From Paenibacillus oenotherae (GTDB lineage: Bacteria > Bacillota > Bacilli > Paenibacillales > Paenibacillaceae), in assembly GCF_019443105.1 (NCBI RefSeq), contig NZ_JAHZIJ010000001.1, positions 868,001-932,000 on the forward strand: DNA of 64,000 nt. Reading direction: 5' to 3'. Within the stretch, counting starts at the first letter, position 1; each line of letters begins with the position of its first letter. Positions 1 through 9,933 of the stretch are shown here, in pieces. The notes under the pieces were generated by a model. That model was not told the origin of the DNA. It did not search any database and saw only the letters and a program-made list of their open reading frames with translations. Made by a program: the position numbers and the translations under genes.

Positions 1-2016
1 ATAGCCGAAATATTGCAGGGCATGCTTATCCTGATAGAGCCTTGTCGTGCCCCGGTATTGCTCGCGCTGGGTCAGATTCGTATTCATCCCCCAGCCAGCG
101 TTGTAGTTCTGGTAGTTGAATTTCACGGTCAGTCCGTTATAGGTATTCACTTTGTTCAGCAGTAGGTAGGCGATTTCTCCGTAGCGCTCTCCGTTCTGCT
201 GCACGACATCGCCCATTTCCGCCAGTTGGCCGTCTCCCCAGCTCCAGGCTTGTCCAAAGCAGGTTTTGAGCGGATCGCCGCAGGTACCCGTGACCGGCGC
301 GCCCTGTGCGTCGGAGCGGTAGGTGACGCCGTCGGGCTTGAAGTTGAAGTCAGCCATTTTCGTGCTGTCGACCGGGTAATAGGTATACGATTCCAGCGTA
401 TGATTGCCTGCCGTCACATCCCGCACCCGGTCCAACTGCCAATAGCCGACATGCTTATCGATGACGCCGACGGCGCCGTTATTTTCGGTCCAGGTCCGGA
501 TGATCAGATCCGCTGCGGCGCGCGTCACATCGTAGTGGATTTTTTTCGTGACGACGCCGCCCTCGCGCACTTCAAAACCCGTGACAACCCACTTGTCAGC
601 GGTGCTTGACAGAGAGGTATCCCGTGTACGGAACAGCGTAATGGTCCGACCGTAGGAGTCGGTGATGATAATATTGGCGCTTCCTTCGGGATAGGCATAG
701 GCGACCGATTCGCCGAAGGCATTCGTTTTTTTCAAAATACGTCCGTCAGGCGAGAAGGTATAGGTCAGCCAGCCACCTTGCACGGCCAGCACATAGTTAC
801 CCTCCGCATCGATGGTATAGGAGGCATCCTTGTACGGGTAGCGGTAAGGCTCCCAGTTGCGGAATTCGATCGTGCTGCCGTCATCCAAAGTAAAGGCGAC
901 TTTCAGGTAAAAGCTCTCCAGCAGACCCTTCGCATAGGTCGTTTGATAGCCGCTCGTCTGCACATTGACAGTATCCCCCGTTTGGCACGGATTGTTGGTC
1001 GACGAGCAGGCGACGGTTGTCGCTTTCACTTCTTCGGTGATCGGCTCGGCATGAGCATAAGGCAGGTTCAAATGCCAGCCGGTCGCGATAAAGCCGGTCC
1101 GGTACGGCTGATCCGGCTTCTCGCCGAAGTTGCCACGATTGCCCTCGCCTCCGTTTTCCCCGCCGAACAGGTTTTTGCTAATGTATTGCGGCTCCAAAAT
1201 GTTGCTGTCCAGCGAGTTATACGAGCGGACGAGGTGTATTTCCAGTCCCGTCTTCCCGGATAAGGACAGATCGGTGATCGCCTGATTCGCCGTCCGGTAC
1301 AGCGGATCGACCAGTTGATCGGTGTTGACCCGGTAGCTGTACTCATTCGTAAACGGGCTGTACACATATTTATCGTTGGCCTGAGCGGAGAGAGTAGTGA
1401 CGCTGCTTTTGTTTGTCCGCTTTTTCGATGCTGCCGCTTGGTTGGATTTGCCGTTCTCCTCCTCTTCGGTTGGCTCGTACAGGGGTGCATGTTTAGCTTT
1501 GTAGGTCGGCTTGTTCTGGTGAAAATCCCGATGCTCGGTCGCAATGGGCGCAACCGCTTCGAGCTGCTTGAGCTGGGCGGCAGTTAGGGAGCTGATCGCT
1601 TCGTTCACTTGCTTCGTTTCCCAGCCCAGGATGGTCAGCTTCTCGCTGTCTTGCAACTCGCTCAGCCACTCGGGATAGAAGTAGGCCACGATTTGTTTCA
1701 TCTTGACCGGCAGCTTCCCGATGGCAGCCGCGCGCTCGGAAGGCAGCAGCTCTTCTTTTTTCAGCAGATCCTTCCTGCCTACGCTGGCTTCGAACGCTTG
1801 CAGGGTATCCCCCTTTTTCATCCGGGATTCCGGCTGGGGAGCGGCCTCTTTTTTCGGCTTGGCCGTTCGTTTCTTCGTCGTATCCTCCACGGGCTGGATC
1901 GGCTTTCCAGGCATCTGCTGCTGTTCCGCCGCCTTCCCTTGGGCGTCAGCCGTTTCGGCAAAGGAAGGAACGAGCAGCGTGACGGCGAGTATGAGAAGTG
2001 TAATTCTTCTGAACAT
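1..2016 (-). CDS. RHS/YD-repeat secreted toxin, N-terminal part (runs off left edge)
   Basis: The minus-strand frame is open from an ATG at 2014-2016 to position 1, giving 672 residues with no stop. It aligns along its length with the first third of the complete RHS protein at 11426-17542: a Sec signal peptide, a Lys/Pro-rich linker, a helical segment (LPSER, then YFYP), and a DUF6531-like stretch containing DPLYRTANQAITDLSLSG followed by RSYNSL. The start is preceded by GGAGG seven bases upstream. It lies 94 bp downstream of the RCC1/FN3 gene, the same order as in the other cassette. By family knowledge such proteins carry YD repeats, an RHS core and a variable C-terminal toxin; those parts lie outside the window, so its toxin type is unknown. 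Confidence 0.9.
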   Translation of the reverse strand, partial: MFRRITLLILAVTLLVPSFAETADAQGKAAEQQQMPGKPIQPVEDTTKKRTAKPKKEAAPQPESRMKKGDTLQAFEASVGRKDLLKKEELLPSERAAAIGKLPVKMKQIVAYFYPEWLSELQDSEKLTILGWETKQVNEAISSLTAAQLKQLEAVAPIATEHRDFHQNKPTYKAKHAPLYEPTEEEENGKSNQAAASKKRTNKSSVTTLSAQANDKYVYSPFTNEYSYRVNTDQLVDPLYRTANQAITDLSLSGKTGLEIHLVRSYNSLDSNILEPQYISKNLFGGENGGEGNRGNFGEKPDQPYRTGFIATGWHLNLPYAHAEPITEEVKATTVACSSTNNPCQTGDTVNVQTSGYQTTYAKGLLESFYLKVAFTLDDGSTIEFRNWEPYRYPYKDASYTIDAEGNYVLAVQGGWLTYTFSPDGRILKKTNAFGESVAYAYPEGSANIIITDSYGRTITLFRTRDTSLSSTADKWVVTGFEVREGGVVTKKIHYDVTRAAADLIIRTWTENNGAVGVIDKHVGYWQLDRVRDVTAGNHTLESYTYYPVDSTKMADFNFKPDGVTYRSDAQGAPVTGTCGDPLKTCFGQAWSWGDGQLAEMGDVVQQNGERYGEIAYLLLNKVNTYNGLTVKFNYQNYNAGWGMNTNLTQREQYRGTTRLYQDKHALQYFGY

Positions 2017-2110
2017 AATAAGCCTCCATTGAGGAGAAAGCAGCTTCATCGTCCTGCTTCCTCCGATTCGATAGGGTTGGATGTATTCATCAATTCAAAC
2101 GAAATCGATC

Positions 2111-5100
2111 TCAAGTATGGGTAGATCCAAGCAACCAGCCTGCGAAGGGGGTTGAAACCCCGTTATCGCCAAAAGCGGCGGGCATCCGCCAGAAAGGACG
2201 GAAGATAACATAGGATGCAGCCGCCCCGTGAGGAGCGTTGAACGCCTGAGGGTCAGCGGGGCTTTGCGTAAAGCTCATCGCATCTACCTCGAAGCTGCCC
2301 GTGCCGCCTGCGCCGGTTCCCCGGAGGATGGCATAGACTTTGGCTTTGGCCGCCGCTATCGGAGTAACACCGGACTTCTCCAAAGTGATATAGCCGGTTG
2401 TCGGGCTTAACTGCTCCGCGCGGGCGGTTCCGACGATGGCGTTGCTTGCATCCAGAAAATCGACATAGAGCTGAACTTTGGCCGCCGTCAAGCTATCCAC
2501 GTTGAACTGGCCGCTGACGGTGTACGGTACGTTCGGTTCGATGGCCGTGATCTGATGGATTTTAACGTTGTCACCGCTTGCCAGGCCGGAGCCGGATAGC
2601 TTCTGTGCCTGAACGCCTTCGAATACCGGGTTGTTAACGGTCTGGAAAGCTTGCGTGACCCCGGCCGTAAAGGATTTGATCCAGTTGTCGGCCACGCCGC
2701 CGCTTCCGGTATAGGTTTCAAATCCGCCGTTGAGCAGCAGATTAGGACTGCTTGGCGCTATCGTTGTCGTGACGCTCAGCGGCGTGTTCGCCGCTGAGCT
2801 ATTCCCCGCCGCATCCTTCGCTTTGACGGTGAAGGTGTATGACGTGCCTGCCGTCAGGTTCGTGACGGTAAAGGTCGTTGTCGTGCCATTCACACTGCCG
2901 ACCACCGTACTGCCGTTGTAAATGTCATAGCCGGTTACTCCGGTGTTGTCGGTCGAGACTGTCCATGACAGGTCCACGGTCGTTTCGGTGACGGCCACTG
3001 CGGTCAGGCCCGCCGGAGCGCTTGGCGCCTCGGTGTCGCCTGACGGCATCGCTTGGATGAAACGCATATCATCCACAATAAAGCTGCCCGCGCCACCGGC
3101 TCCGGTTCCCCGAAGGATCGCATAAACTTTCGTTTTGACCGCCGCTGACGGGGTGACGCCGGATTTCTCCAAGGTGATATAGCCGCTTGTCGGGCTCAGT
3201 TGCTCCACGCGCGCTGTTCCAACGATGGCGTTGCTTACATCCAGAAAATCGACATAGAGCTGCACCTTGGACGCCGTCAAGCTGTCCACGTTGAACTGGC
3301 CGCTGACGGTGTACGGTGCGTTTGGCTCGATGGCGGCGATCTGGTGAATTTTGACGTTGTCCCCGTTTGCCAGGCCAGAACCGGATAGCTGCTGCGCCTG
3401 AGCGCCTTCGAATACCGGGCTGCCCACGGTCTGGAAGGCTTGCGTAACGCCGGCGGTAAAGGATTTGACCCAGTTATCGGCCACGCCGCCGCTTCCGGTG
3501 TAAGCTTCAAAGCCGCCGTTAAGCAGCAGATTCGGGTTGCTTGGCGCCGTTGTTGTCGTAACGTGGAGCGAATCACTCTCCGCCGAGCTATTGCCCGCTG
3601 CATCCTTCGCTTTGACGGTGAAGGTATATGGCATGCCTGCCGTCAGGTTCGTGACGGTAAAGGTCGTAGTCGTACCATTTACGCTGCCCGCCACCGTGCT
3701 ACCGTTGTAAATGTCATAGCCAGTGACGCCGATGTTATCCGTTGAGGCGGTCCATGACAGCTCCACGCTTGTGTCGGTGATCGCCGCTGCAGTCAGGTCC
3801 GCCGGGGAGCTTGGCGCTTCGGTATCTGCCGCCTCGCCCCCAATATGCAGCGCCGAGCTGGATGCCGACCAGTTGCCCGCCGCATCCTGCGCGCGGACAG
3901 TGAAGGCATAGGCCGTGTTGGCGTCGATCGGGCTGACGGTAAAGCGGTTCGTTGCGCTCGTCCCAAGCAGTGTCGTCCCATCGTAAATTTCATAACCGGT
4001 TACACCGATATTGTCGGTCGAAGGCAGCCAGACGAGGTCAAGGCTGGTCTCCGTCCGGTTTTCTACCGCCAAGCTTTGCGGGATAGACGGCGCTTCCTGA
4101 TCGGGTGCACCTGCTCCGCGTGTGGTGACGGTGACAGCCGAGCTAACCGGGGACAGGTTGCCTGCCATATCCTGTGCCTGCACAGTATAGGTGTAGGCCG
4201 TTCCCGGCTGCAAGTTGATATCGGTGAAGGTTTCGACGCTCGTTGTGCCTACTTCTTCGTTGTTGCGAAGGATCGTGTAGGACACCACACCGACATTGTC
4301 CGTAGACGGCTGCCAGCGCAACGTCACTTCCCGTTCGCCGCGCACGTCGGCTTCCAGCCCGCTGGGGATGGACGGCGCTTCGGCATCCGGGATGATGCGG
4401 GCCGTGAACGGCTCGCTGAAGGCCGAGTGATGGCCTGCGGCATCTTTGGCCCTGATCGTAAAGGCATAGGTGACGTTTGGCTGCAAGCCGACGACGACAT
4501 AGGTCGGCAGCAGGCTGGATCCTGCCAGCACGCCATCCCGATAGATATCATAGCCCGCAACTGCGGTATTATCTGTCGAAGCCTCCCAAGTGAGGCTGAT
4601 GCTGTCCGTGGTGTAGCTATTCATTTGAATACCCGTCGGTACGCTTGGCGCGGTATTGTCGGCTAACGTTGTTACCTGTATAGTTCCTGCCACAGAACGG
4701 TTACCCGATCCGTCAAGGGCGGTGACAGCGAAGGTGTAGACGGTATTCGGTTTCAAGTCCGTCACGACCAAGCTGGTTTCGGGCCGTGTTGCGACTACGG
4801 TTTGATTTTGTTTGATTTCGTAGGCGACGACATCTACGTTGTCTGTCGCTGGCTGCCAGTGCAAGGTTACGCCGCTTTCGGTAATCTGCTCGGCCTGCAC
4901 GACAGGGGTCGTCGGAGCTTCGGTATCCGGCAGCAGGGTGACGGTGATCGGCGCACTCTCCATCGAACGGTTACCAGCCGCATCATAGGCGCGGACAGTG
5001 ATGGTATAGGCACGGCTGGCTTCCAGACCGGTGATGATGCCACTTGGTTCGGTGAAGGTGCCTTTGACGGTACTGTCGATCAGAACCTCATAGCCGATGA

Positions 5101-8100
5101 TGCCCACTTGATCGGTACTGGCGTTCCAGGCCAGGTCGGCATAGGTGCCCATCGTGTTGAGCAACTGCAAACCGGTTGGCGCTGTTGGTGCAGTAATGTC
5201 AGCCATAGTGCGAACGCTGACCATGTTGCTTTTGCCTACTACACGTCCCTCCGCATCTACTGCTTTGACTGTGAATACATATTTAGTAGAAGGCTGAAGA
5301 CCGGTGATTTCGAACTGCTTGGTTGTCGTTTCTCCGATAGGTTCTAGTCCTTTGTAGATATGATAGCGGACGACCCCACCTTCCTCCGCTTTGTCCATCA
5401 GCCAACTAAGAGAGATGCTGGTATCGGTTTGAGCGGCGGTAACATGAATCCGTGGTTGGTTGTCGTAACTGCCTTCGACCAGACTAACTTCGGCAATTGG
5501 TGCCTTAATGTTAAGCTGACCCCATTCATTATCCCCCCAGCTATGAACCGTTCCATCGTTATTTAGCGCAAGAGTATGAGAATCCCCGGCCACTACAGCA
5601 GTAACTTTGTCCAGATTTTTGACACGAACAGGTTGATTTCTGTTCGTTGTTGTGCCGTCTCCTAATTGACCAGACCCATTATATCCCCATGACCAAACCG
5701 TGCCGTCACTTTTGACAGCCACACTATGGCCACTTCCAGCCGCTATAGCGATAACGGAGTTTAATCCTATCACCTGAACGGGATTAATCTTGTTTTCCCA
5801 TGTACCATCTCCCAATTGACCCCTTGAATTTTCTCCCCATGTCCAAACCGTGCCATCATTTTTAAGTGCAATACTGTGTCTAGATCCAACTGCAACAGTA
5901 CGCACGCCATCAAGTTCTGTTACTTGAACGGGCAGACTTCTAAAGCTATCCGGGAAATAACCAGTATAATAATATCCCCACGTCCATACTGTGCCATCGT
6001 TTTTAACTGCTATGCTTTGAGGCCCTGCCGCAATGGCTACGGCATCAGTAATCCCGAGAGCTTGCACGGGGGAGGAACTGTCGATTGTCGTTCCGTTACC
6101 CAGTTGTCCCCCCTCGTTAGCTCCCCATGTCCAGACCGTTCCGTCATCTTTCAGCACCATGCCATAGTCATACCTTGCCGCGACTGCCCTTCCACCGCTT
6201 AAACCTACAACCACACCAGGAAGGTGACTTCCCCAACGATATCCCCGACCTAATTGACCCTTTGAATTTTCTCCCCATGACCAGACCTTACCGTCACTAG
6301 TAACAGCCAGACTGTGATACCTTCCTGATGCTATATCGACCACTTCGTTTATATCTGGAATGACAAAATCTACCTTATTGTCAGTTGTTCCATCTCCCAG
6401 TTGACCACTACCATTCCACCCCCATGTCACCAGCGTACGGTCATTTTTCAATGCCATACTATGATAATTTCCAGTTGCTATATCCGTCACTTCGCTTAAA
6501 CCTGATATAGAAGCTGGGATCGTTATCAGTTCGGGAGTCGTTCCTTGTCCGGGAGTCGTTCCCCATGGGGTATTCTCAAAGCCATTATAGCCCCATGACC
6601 ATAAAGTCCCATCACTTTTGACCGCCATACTTTTGTAATTCCCTGCTTCAATAGCGATAACCGAATTCAAATTCAGAACTTGAACAGGGATGCTGCTGGT
6701 TGTTGTTGCTCCGTCACCTAATTCACTATAAAAATTACTGCCCCATGCCCACAAACTGCCGTCGCCCCTTAGCGCCATACTGTGGCTGTAGCCAGCTGAT
6801 ATATCTACAACATCATTCATGCCAACGACTTGTACCGGTTCTGGTTTGTCCGTGAACGTACCGTCTCCTAGTTGACCCTCCCTATTCCAACCCCACGTCC
6901 AAACAGTACCGTCATTTCTGATCACCATTCTGTGACCATTCCCGGCAGATACCTTCACTACATGGTTTAAACCAGACACTTGCACCGGTGTTGTTGAATT
7001 ACCTCCCCACGACCAGACCGTACCGTCACTTTTCACGGCAAGATTATAGTTACTTCCGGCCGCGATATCAACTACGTCGGTTAGTCCAGCAACCTGGATG
7101 GGAGCACTCCGATCTCTTGTCGTCCCATCTCCTAGCTGACCATACTCATTATCTCCCCATGTCCATACTGTACCGTCGTTTTTGAGTGCCATCCTATGCT
7201 CGTCTCCAGATGATATAGCAATAATCCTACTTAAACCAGCAATCTGAATCGGTGTAGTGCGCCAATTCCAGAACCAGACCGTGCCATCACTTTTCAAAGC
7301 CATATTACTATCTCTACTCCCAGCGGATACTGCCACGATTTCAGTTAACCCTGGAATTATATCCAGCGAATTGGAACCAACCTTCCAGACCGTTCCATTG
7401 CTTTGCAAAGCAAATGATTCTCCATAGATGAATGACGGCATCGATACGGCAACGATATCATTGAACTTCCGGGGAGTTGCAGGAAGAGATTTGCTTCTAG
7501 TGCTGCCGTCACCCAATTGACCAAATTCGTTTGTTCCCCATGACCAGACACTTCCGTCGCTTGTCACTACACTGCTGTGCCCATCTCCAGCTCCAGCCGC
7601 AACAGCTTTTTCGATTCCGCTGGCTACAACAGGGGTCCTGCTGCCTGTCGTTGAAGCGTTACCCAATTGACCGTTGTTGTTCTTCCCCCATGTCCGGACG
7701 GTGCCATCACTCATAAGGGCCAGGCTGTGCGCCTCCCCGGCCTCTATCTCTCTAACTGCTGCCAGACCGATGATCTGAACAGGCGCTCCTGTACTGGCCG
7801 TTGTTCCATTTCCCAATTGACCTGAGTTATTTTCTCCCCATGACCACACAGTTCCATCACGAAGAACCGCCAGATTATGGTGGCTCCCTGCCGCTATCGA
7901 ATTTGCTTGGCCTAGTCCCGTTACCTGAACCGGAACGCTTGCATCGGTGGTCGTGCCATTACCCAACTGGCCCGAGCTATTGTCCCCCCACGCCCAGACG
8001 GTTCCATCCTCTTTAAGTGCCAGACTGTGATTTCCACCTGCCGCTACCGCCACAACCCCACTTAGTCCTCCCACTTGAACCGGAGTTTTTCTATCAATTG

Positions 8101-8770
8101 TGGTGCCATCGCCTAGCTGGCCGTCTGAGTTATCTCCCCATGACCAAACCGTTCCATCGCTCTTTACAGCAAGATTATGATAATCTCCAGCGGCAACCGC
8201 AATGATAGCCTCGATATTTGTCAGTTGGGTTGGCGCACCAGATAACTCCGTCCTACCATTACCTAATTGACCGAAATCGTTGATCCCCCATGACCAGACC
8301 GCTCCGTCTTCTGTGAGAGCAATGGTATGCTCCTTCCCACCGGATACATCCTGGACATCCGTAATCCCTCCCACCAATATAGGGATTGTCCTCTTTAACA
8401 AATTAATCTTATTCTCCCCAAGCCCTAGTTGCCCGAATCTGTTGTCACCCCATGCCCATAACGAACCATCAGTCTGAATGCCAAAAGATGAAGTAGCCCC
8501 GCTGCCTACTTTGACAAAAGACTTCTCCAGCGGTTCGTTTGTACGCTCTGTGATCTCCTTCGTCAGTTGATTCACCATATTCCCGCTATGATCATATGTA
8601 TAGCTTGTCCGGTACTGCTTCCCATCCTTCTCGAACTCGATTTGCGTCAGTCTATTGTTCTCATCGTAGACATAGAGATCAGGCTGCGCATAAGCGAGCG
8701 TTTGAAACGATAAAACAAGAATTATAAGCAAGAGCAACATCCGCTTGATTTTCAACTTCATACCCTCCAT
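2111..8770 (-). CDS. Giant secreted RCC1-repeat / FN3 / CBM-like protein (cassette 1)
   Basis: About 2,219 residues. Order seen: signal peptide (residues 1-28, ending AYA), one YD-repeat-like motif (IEFEKDGKQYRTSYTYDHSG, about 35-60), 21 RCC1 units of the type DGTVWSWGxNxxGQLGDG (about 85-1085), seven FN3 domains (about 1105-1745), a CBM-like domain starting NLLLNGGFE (about 1750-1905), an eighth FN3, a second CBM-like domain (about 2005-2165) and a 50-residue tail unlike the paralogue's. The ATG at 8770 was chosen because GGAG lies nine bases upstream; an in-frame TTG at 8785 is possible. It precedes an RHS gene on the same strand. No enzyme residues are recognised. RCC1 propellers, FN3 and CBM modules suggest an extracellular scaffold or wall/glycan-binding protein; this role is inference. 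Confidence 0.93.
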   Translation of the reverse strand: MEGMKLKIKRMLLLLIILVLSFQTLAYAQPDLYVYDENNRLTQIEFEKDGKQYRTSYTYDHSGNMVNQLTKEITERTNEPLEKSFVKVGSGATSSFGIQTDGSLWAWGDNRFGQLGLGENKINLLKRTIPILVGGITDVQDVSGGKEHTIALTEDGAVWSWGINDFGQLGNGRTELSGAPTQLTNIEAIIAVAAGDYHNLAVKSDGTVWSWGDNSDGQLGDGTTIDRKTPVQVGGLSGVVAVAAGGNHSLALKEDGTVWAWGDNSSGQLGNGTTTDASVPVQVTGLGQANSIAAGSHHNLAVLRDGTVWSWGENNSGQLGNGTTASTGAPVQIIGLAAVREIEAGEAHSLALMSDGTVRTWGKNNNGQLGNASTTGSRTPVVASGIEKAVAAGAGDGHSSVVTSDGSVWSWGTNEFGQLGDGSTRSKSLPATPRKFNDIVAVSMPSFIYGESFALQSNGTVWKVGSNSLDIIPGLTEIVAVSAGSRDSNMALKSDGTVWFWNWRTTPIQIAGLSRIIAISSGDEHRMALKNDGTVWTWGDNEYGQLGDGTTRDRSAPIQVAGLTDVVDIAAGSNYNLAVKSDGTVWSWGGNSTTPVQVSGLNHVVKVSAGNGHRMVIRNDGTVWTWGWNREGQLGDGTFTDKPEPVQVVGMNDVVDISAGYSHSMALRGDGSLWAWGSNFYSELGDGATTTSSIPVQVLNLNSVIAIEAGNYKSMAVKSDGTLWSWGYNGFENTPWGTTPGQGTTPELITIPASISGLSEVTDIATGNYHSMALKNDRTLVTWGWNGSGQLGDGTTDNKVDFVIPDINEVVDIASGRYHSLAVTSDGKVWSWGENSKGQLGRGYRWGSHLPGVVVGLSGGRAVAARYDYGMVLKDDGTVWTWGANEGGQLGNGTTIDSSSPVQALGITDAVAIAAGPQSIAVKNDGTVWTWGYYYTGYFPDSFRSLPVQVTELDGVRTVAVGSRHSIALKNDGTVWTWGENSRGQLGDGTWENKINPVQVIGLNSVIAIAAGSGHSVAVKSDGTVWSWGYNGSGQLGDGTTTNRNQPVRVKNLDKVTAVVAGDSHTLALNNDGTVHSWGDNEWGQLNIKAPIAEVSLVEGSYDNQPRIHVTAAQTDTSISLSWLMDKAEEGGVVRYHIYKGLEPIGETTTKQFEITGLQPSTKYVFTVKAVDAEGRVVGKSNMVSVRTMADITAPTAPTGLQLLNTMGTYADLAWNASTDQVGIIGYEVLIDSTVKGTFTEPSGIITGLEASRAYTITVRAYDAAGNRSMESAPITVTLLPDTEAPTTPVVQAEQITESGVTLHWQPATDNVDVVAYEIKQNQTVVATRPETSLVVTDLKPNTVYTFAVTALDGSGNRSVAGTIQVTTLADNTAPSVPTGIQMNSYTTDSISLTWEASTDNTAVAGYDIYRDGVLAGSSLLPTYVVVGLQPNVTYAFTIRAKDAAGHHSAFSEPFTARIIPDAEAPSIPSGLEADVRGEREVTLRWQPSTDNVGVVSYTILRNNEEVGTTSVETFTDINLQPGTAYTYTVQAQDMAGNLSPVSSAVTVTTRGAGAPDQEAPSIPQSLAVENRTETSLDLVWLPSTDNIGVTGYEIYDGTTLLGTSATNRFTVSPIDANTAYAFTVRAQDAAGNWSASSSALHIGGEAADTEAPSSPADLTAAAITDTSVELSWTASTDNIGVTGYDIYNGSTVAGSVNGTTTTFTVTNLTAGMPYTFTVKAKDAAGNSSAESDSLHVTTTTAPSNPNLLLNGGFEAYTGSGGVADNWVKSFTAGVTQAFQTVGSPVFEGAQAQQLSGSGLANGDNVKIHQIAAIEPNAPYTVSGQFNVDSLTASKVQLYVDFLDVSNAIVGTARVEQLSPTSGYITLEKSGVTPSAAVKTKVYAILRGTGAGGAGSFIVDDMRFIQAMPSGDTEAPSAPAGLTAVAVTETTVDLSWTVSTDNTGVTGYDIYNGSTVVGSVNGTTTTFTVTNLTAGTSYTFTVKAKDAAGNSSAANTPLSVTTTIAPSSPNLLLNGGFETYTGSGGVADNWIKSFTAGVTQAFQTVNNPVFEGVQAQKLSGSGLASGDNVKIHQITAIEPNVPYTVSGQFNVDSLTAAKVQLYVDFLDASNAIVGTARAEQLSPTTGYITLEKSGVTPIAAAKAKVYAILRGTGAGGTGSFEVDAMSFTQSPADPQAFNAPHGAAASYVIFRPFWRMPAAFGDNGVSTPFAGWLLGSTHT

Positions 8771-8873
8771 TTTCTTATTCTCCAATAATAACTAACAATA
8801 AATCCAATTTATTATACATGAAAATAAAACAAATGTAGTATATAATTATAAGTTTTAGAAACTTTTATAATAC

Positions 8874-9065
8874 CTAAATCCGTGATGCTCTAAGCTTCTC
8901 TTCTGCCAGACGGACCGTATTATGAAAGATAGGAATGGTACAGTAGGATTTACGGCATTCTTCACTACAGATTCTAATAAGGACGGCTTTTCGAGAGAAG
9001 CAAGGCATGTGAAATAAACCTACCTTTTTCAGAGTGGCTTCGTCTGTGATACGTAATAAAATATT
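8874..9065 (-). pseudogene. Broken frame with Cys pairs, possible toxin or immunity remnant
   Basis: A minus-strand frame of about 60 codons without a start ends at a stop at 8874-8876. Its translation has protein-like composition (GLFHMPCFSRKAVLIRICSE, then ECRKSYC and RLAEEKLRAS). The cysteine pairs could be a small zinc site. It lies between the terminator after the 9319-9771 gene and the RCC1 gene start. A short overlapping frame starting MDKIFYY reaches a stop after 14 codons, so a frameshift may have separated its start. The family is not recognised. Confidence 0.4.
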
Positions 9066-9075
9066 TTATCCATTT

Positions 9076-9228
9076 TCAAAAATCAGCTCCATTACACCGT
9101 GATCTTCTAGGTTTAGGAATATACATGCCACCTTCAGTAGGAGAATGGACCGATATAATTCCCCCGCTTTGAATTGTGCCAACCTTATTCCCGTTGAGTC
9201 GCGCCACACGATTTACTCGGCACTGGCT
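9076..9228 (-). pseudogene. Broken frame beginning at the seam repeat
   Basis: The minus-strand frame reads through the seam repeat (SQCRVNRVAR) into LNGNKVGTIQSGGIISVHSP, then TEGGMYIPKPRRSR, and stops at 9076-9078. There is no start codon or ribosome binding site. The composition suggests a decayed toxin C-terminus or other beta-rich domain. It matters mainly because another frame in this region also begins directly at the same seam. Confidence 0.35.
9199..9226. repeat. Seam repeat copy A
   Basis: Contains CGATTTACTCGGCACTGG, a diverged copy of the CGATTCATTCGGCACTGG found at 10390-10407 and 10860-10877. It is placed just beyond the terminator of the 9319-9771 gene and marks where unrelated broken frames join. 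Confidence 0.6.
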
Positions 9229-9232
9229 CGGG

Positions 9233-9273
9233 CAAAAAAAAGACCTTAAAGTAGAAAGTCCACTTTAAGGTTT
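9233..9273 (-). terminator. Intrinsic terminator after the 9319-9771 gene
   Basis: On the minus strand CCTTAAAGT pairs with ACTTTAAGG around a nine-base loop and is followed by a run of T. It resembles the other AAGGTCTTT terminators in this gap (9893, 10884, 11041). Confidence 0.8.
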
Positions 9274-9318
9274 GGAAATTATTGAATTTTCTTACCTATG
9301 CATCACTATTCAAGTTAC

Positions 9319-9771
9319 TTAATTATATCTTTTTTTGTACTCCTGATGATTCTCGAGCCATACTGATGCTGTTCCTGTGGCAATCAAGCATTGTGAATGG
9401 TTGTATCCTAGTAAATAGTCAGCACATGGATTTGTAACATAGAACTCCACATTGAAGAGTTCTCCAATTATTGAAACCAAATTCTCTCCATTATTCAGTC
9501 TATAGTACTCTCTTTCATCATCTGGCTTAAAAAATAAAACTTCAGTATTTTCATTAATAAAATCAGAAATCCACATCCATGAGTCAGCAATTTCTACTCC
9601 TACGTAGTCTTTTATTTTATCAAATAACGGAAATTTACGAAGTTGATTGTCTTCAAGAAATTTGAACATAATACTGTTTTTTATTTCTTCTCTTTCTTCA
9701 AGAGTTAAAATATTAACTTCAATCTCCAACTTGCTTGAAGCTGTAAGAATTTGATCTTGGATATTCCACAT
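9319..9771 (-). CDS. Putative immunity protein of a lost toxin
   Basis: A 150-residue acidic, cytoplasmic-looking protein without signal peptide or membrane segment. The ATG at 9771 (MWNIQDQIL) was chosen because GAGGTG lies seven bases upstream; a longer in-frame start at 9789 has none. The C-terminal part has the pattern YLLGYNHSQCLIATGTASVW. It follows a broken toxin tail whose stop (9786-9788) lies 14 bp upstream, and it ends in its own terminator. This is the arrangement of an immunity gene whose toxin tip has been displaced. The family could not be named from sequence alone; the function is inferred from context and size. Confidence 0.7.
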   Translation of the reverse strand: MWNIQDQILTASSKLEIEVNILTLEEREEIKNSIMFKFLEDNQLRKFPLFDKIKDYVGVEIADSWMWISDFINENTEVLFFKPDDEREYYRLNNGENLVSIIGELFNVEFYVTNPCADYLLGYNHSQCLIATGTASVWLENHQEYKKRYN

Positions 9772-9785
9772 AGCCCCACACCTCA

Positions 9786-9888
9786 TCAATATTTATATGA
9801 TGGCCTGCCTACCTGAACTGAGTCCAAAATAATATATCCAACTGAATTTTTCCTAGAGCTTTCCAAGAAGCATTGCAATCGGCGGGGT
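9786..9888 (-). pseudogene. Orphan toxin C-terminal tail
   Basis: A minus-strand frame ends RKNSVGYIILDSVQVGRPSY then KY and a stop at 9786-9788, immediately before the start of the 9319-9771 gene. The alternating hydrophobic strand-turn-strand ending looks like the last hairpin of a small nuclease-type toxin. No start and no upstream Hint or RHS sequence remain. Confidence 0.5.
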
Positions 9889-9892
9889 ATAA

Positions 9893-9926
9893 AGAAGACC
9901 TCGAGAATTGACGCCTCCCAAGGTCA
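9893..9926 (-). terminator. Degenerate terminator after the 9934-10302 gene
   Basis: The minus strand reads GACCTTGGGAGGCGTCAATT followed by CTCGAGGTCTTC. It is a diverged relative of the hairpin at 10884-10921 (GACCTTGGGGGCGTTAATCC then TCAAGGTC). Confidence 0.55.
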
Positions 9927-9933
9927 AGTATTA

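Noticed and set aside
226-1263. Plus-strand open frames opposite the partial RHS gene
   Set aside because: They are antisense to a clear RHS reading frame, have no ribosome binding sites and resemble no protein.
3845-5347. Plus-strand open frames of 180-270 codons opposite the FN3 region
   Set aside because: Shadow frames of GC-rich repetitive FN3 coding sequence; composition is unlike proteins and the antisense frame is well supported.
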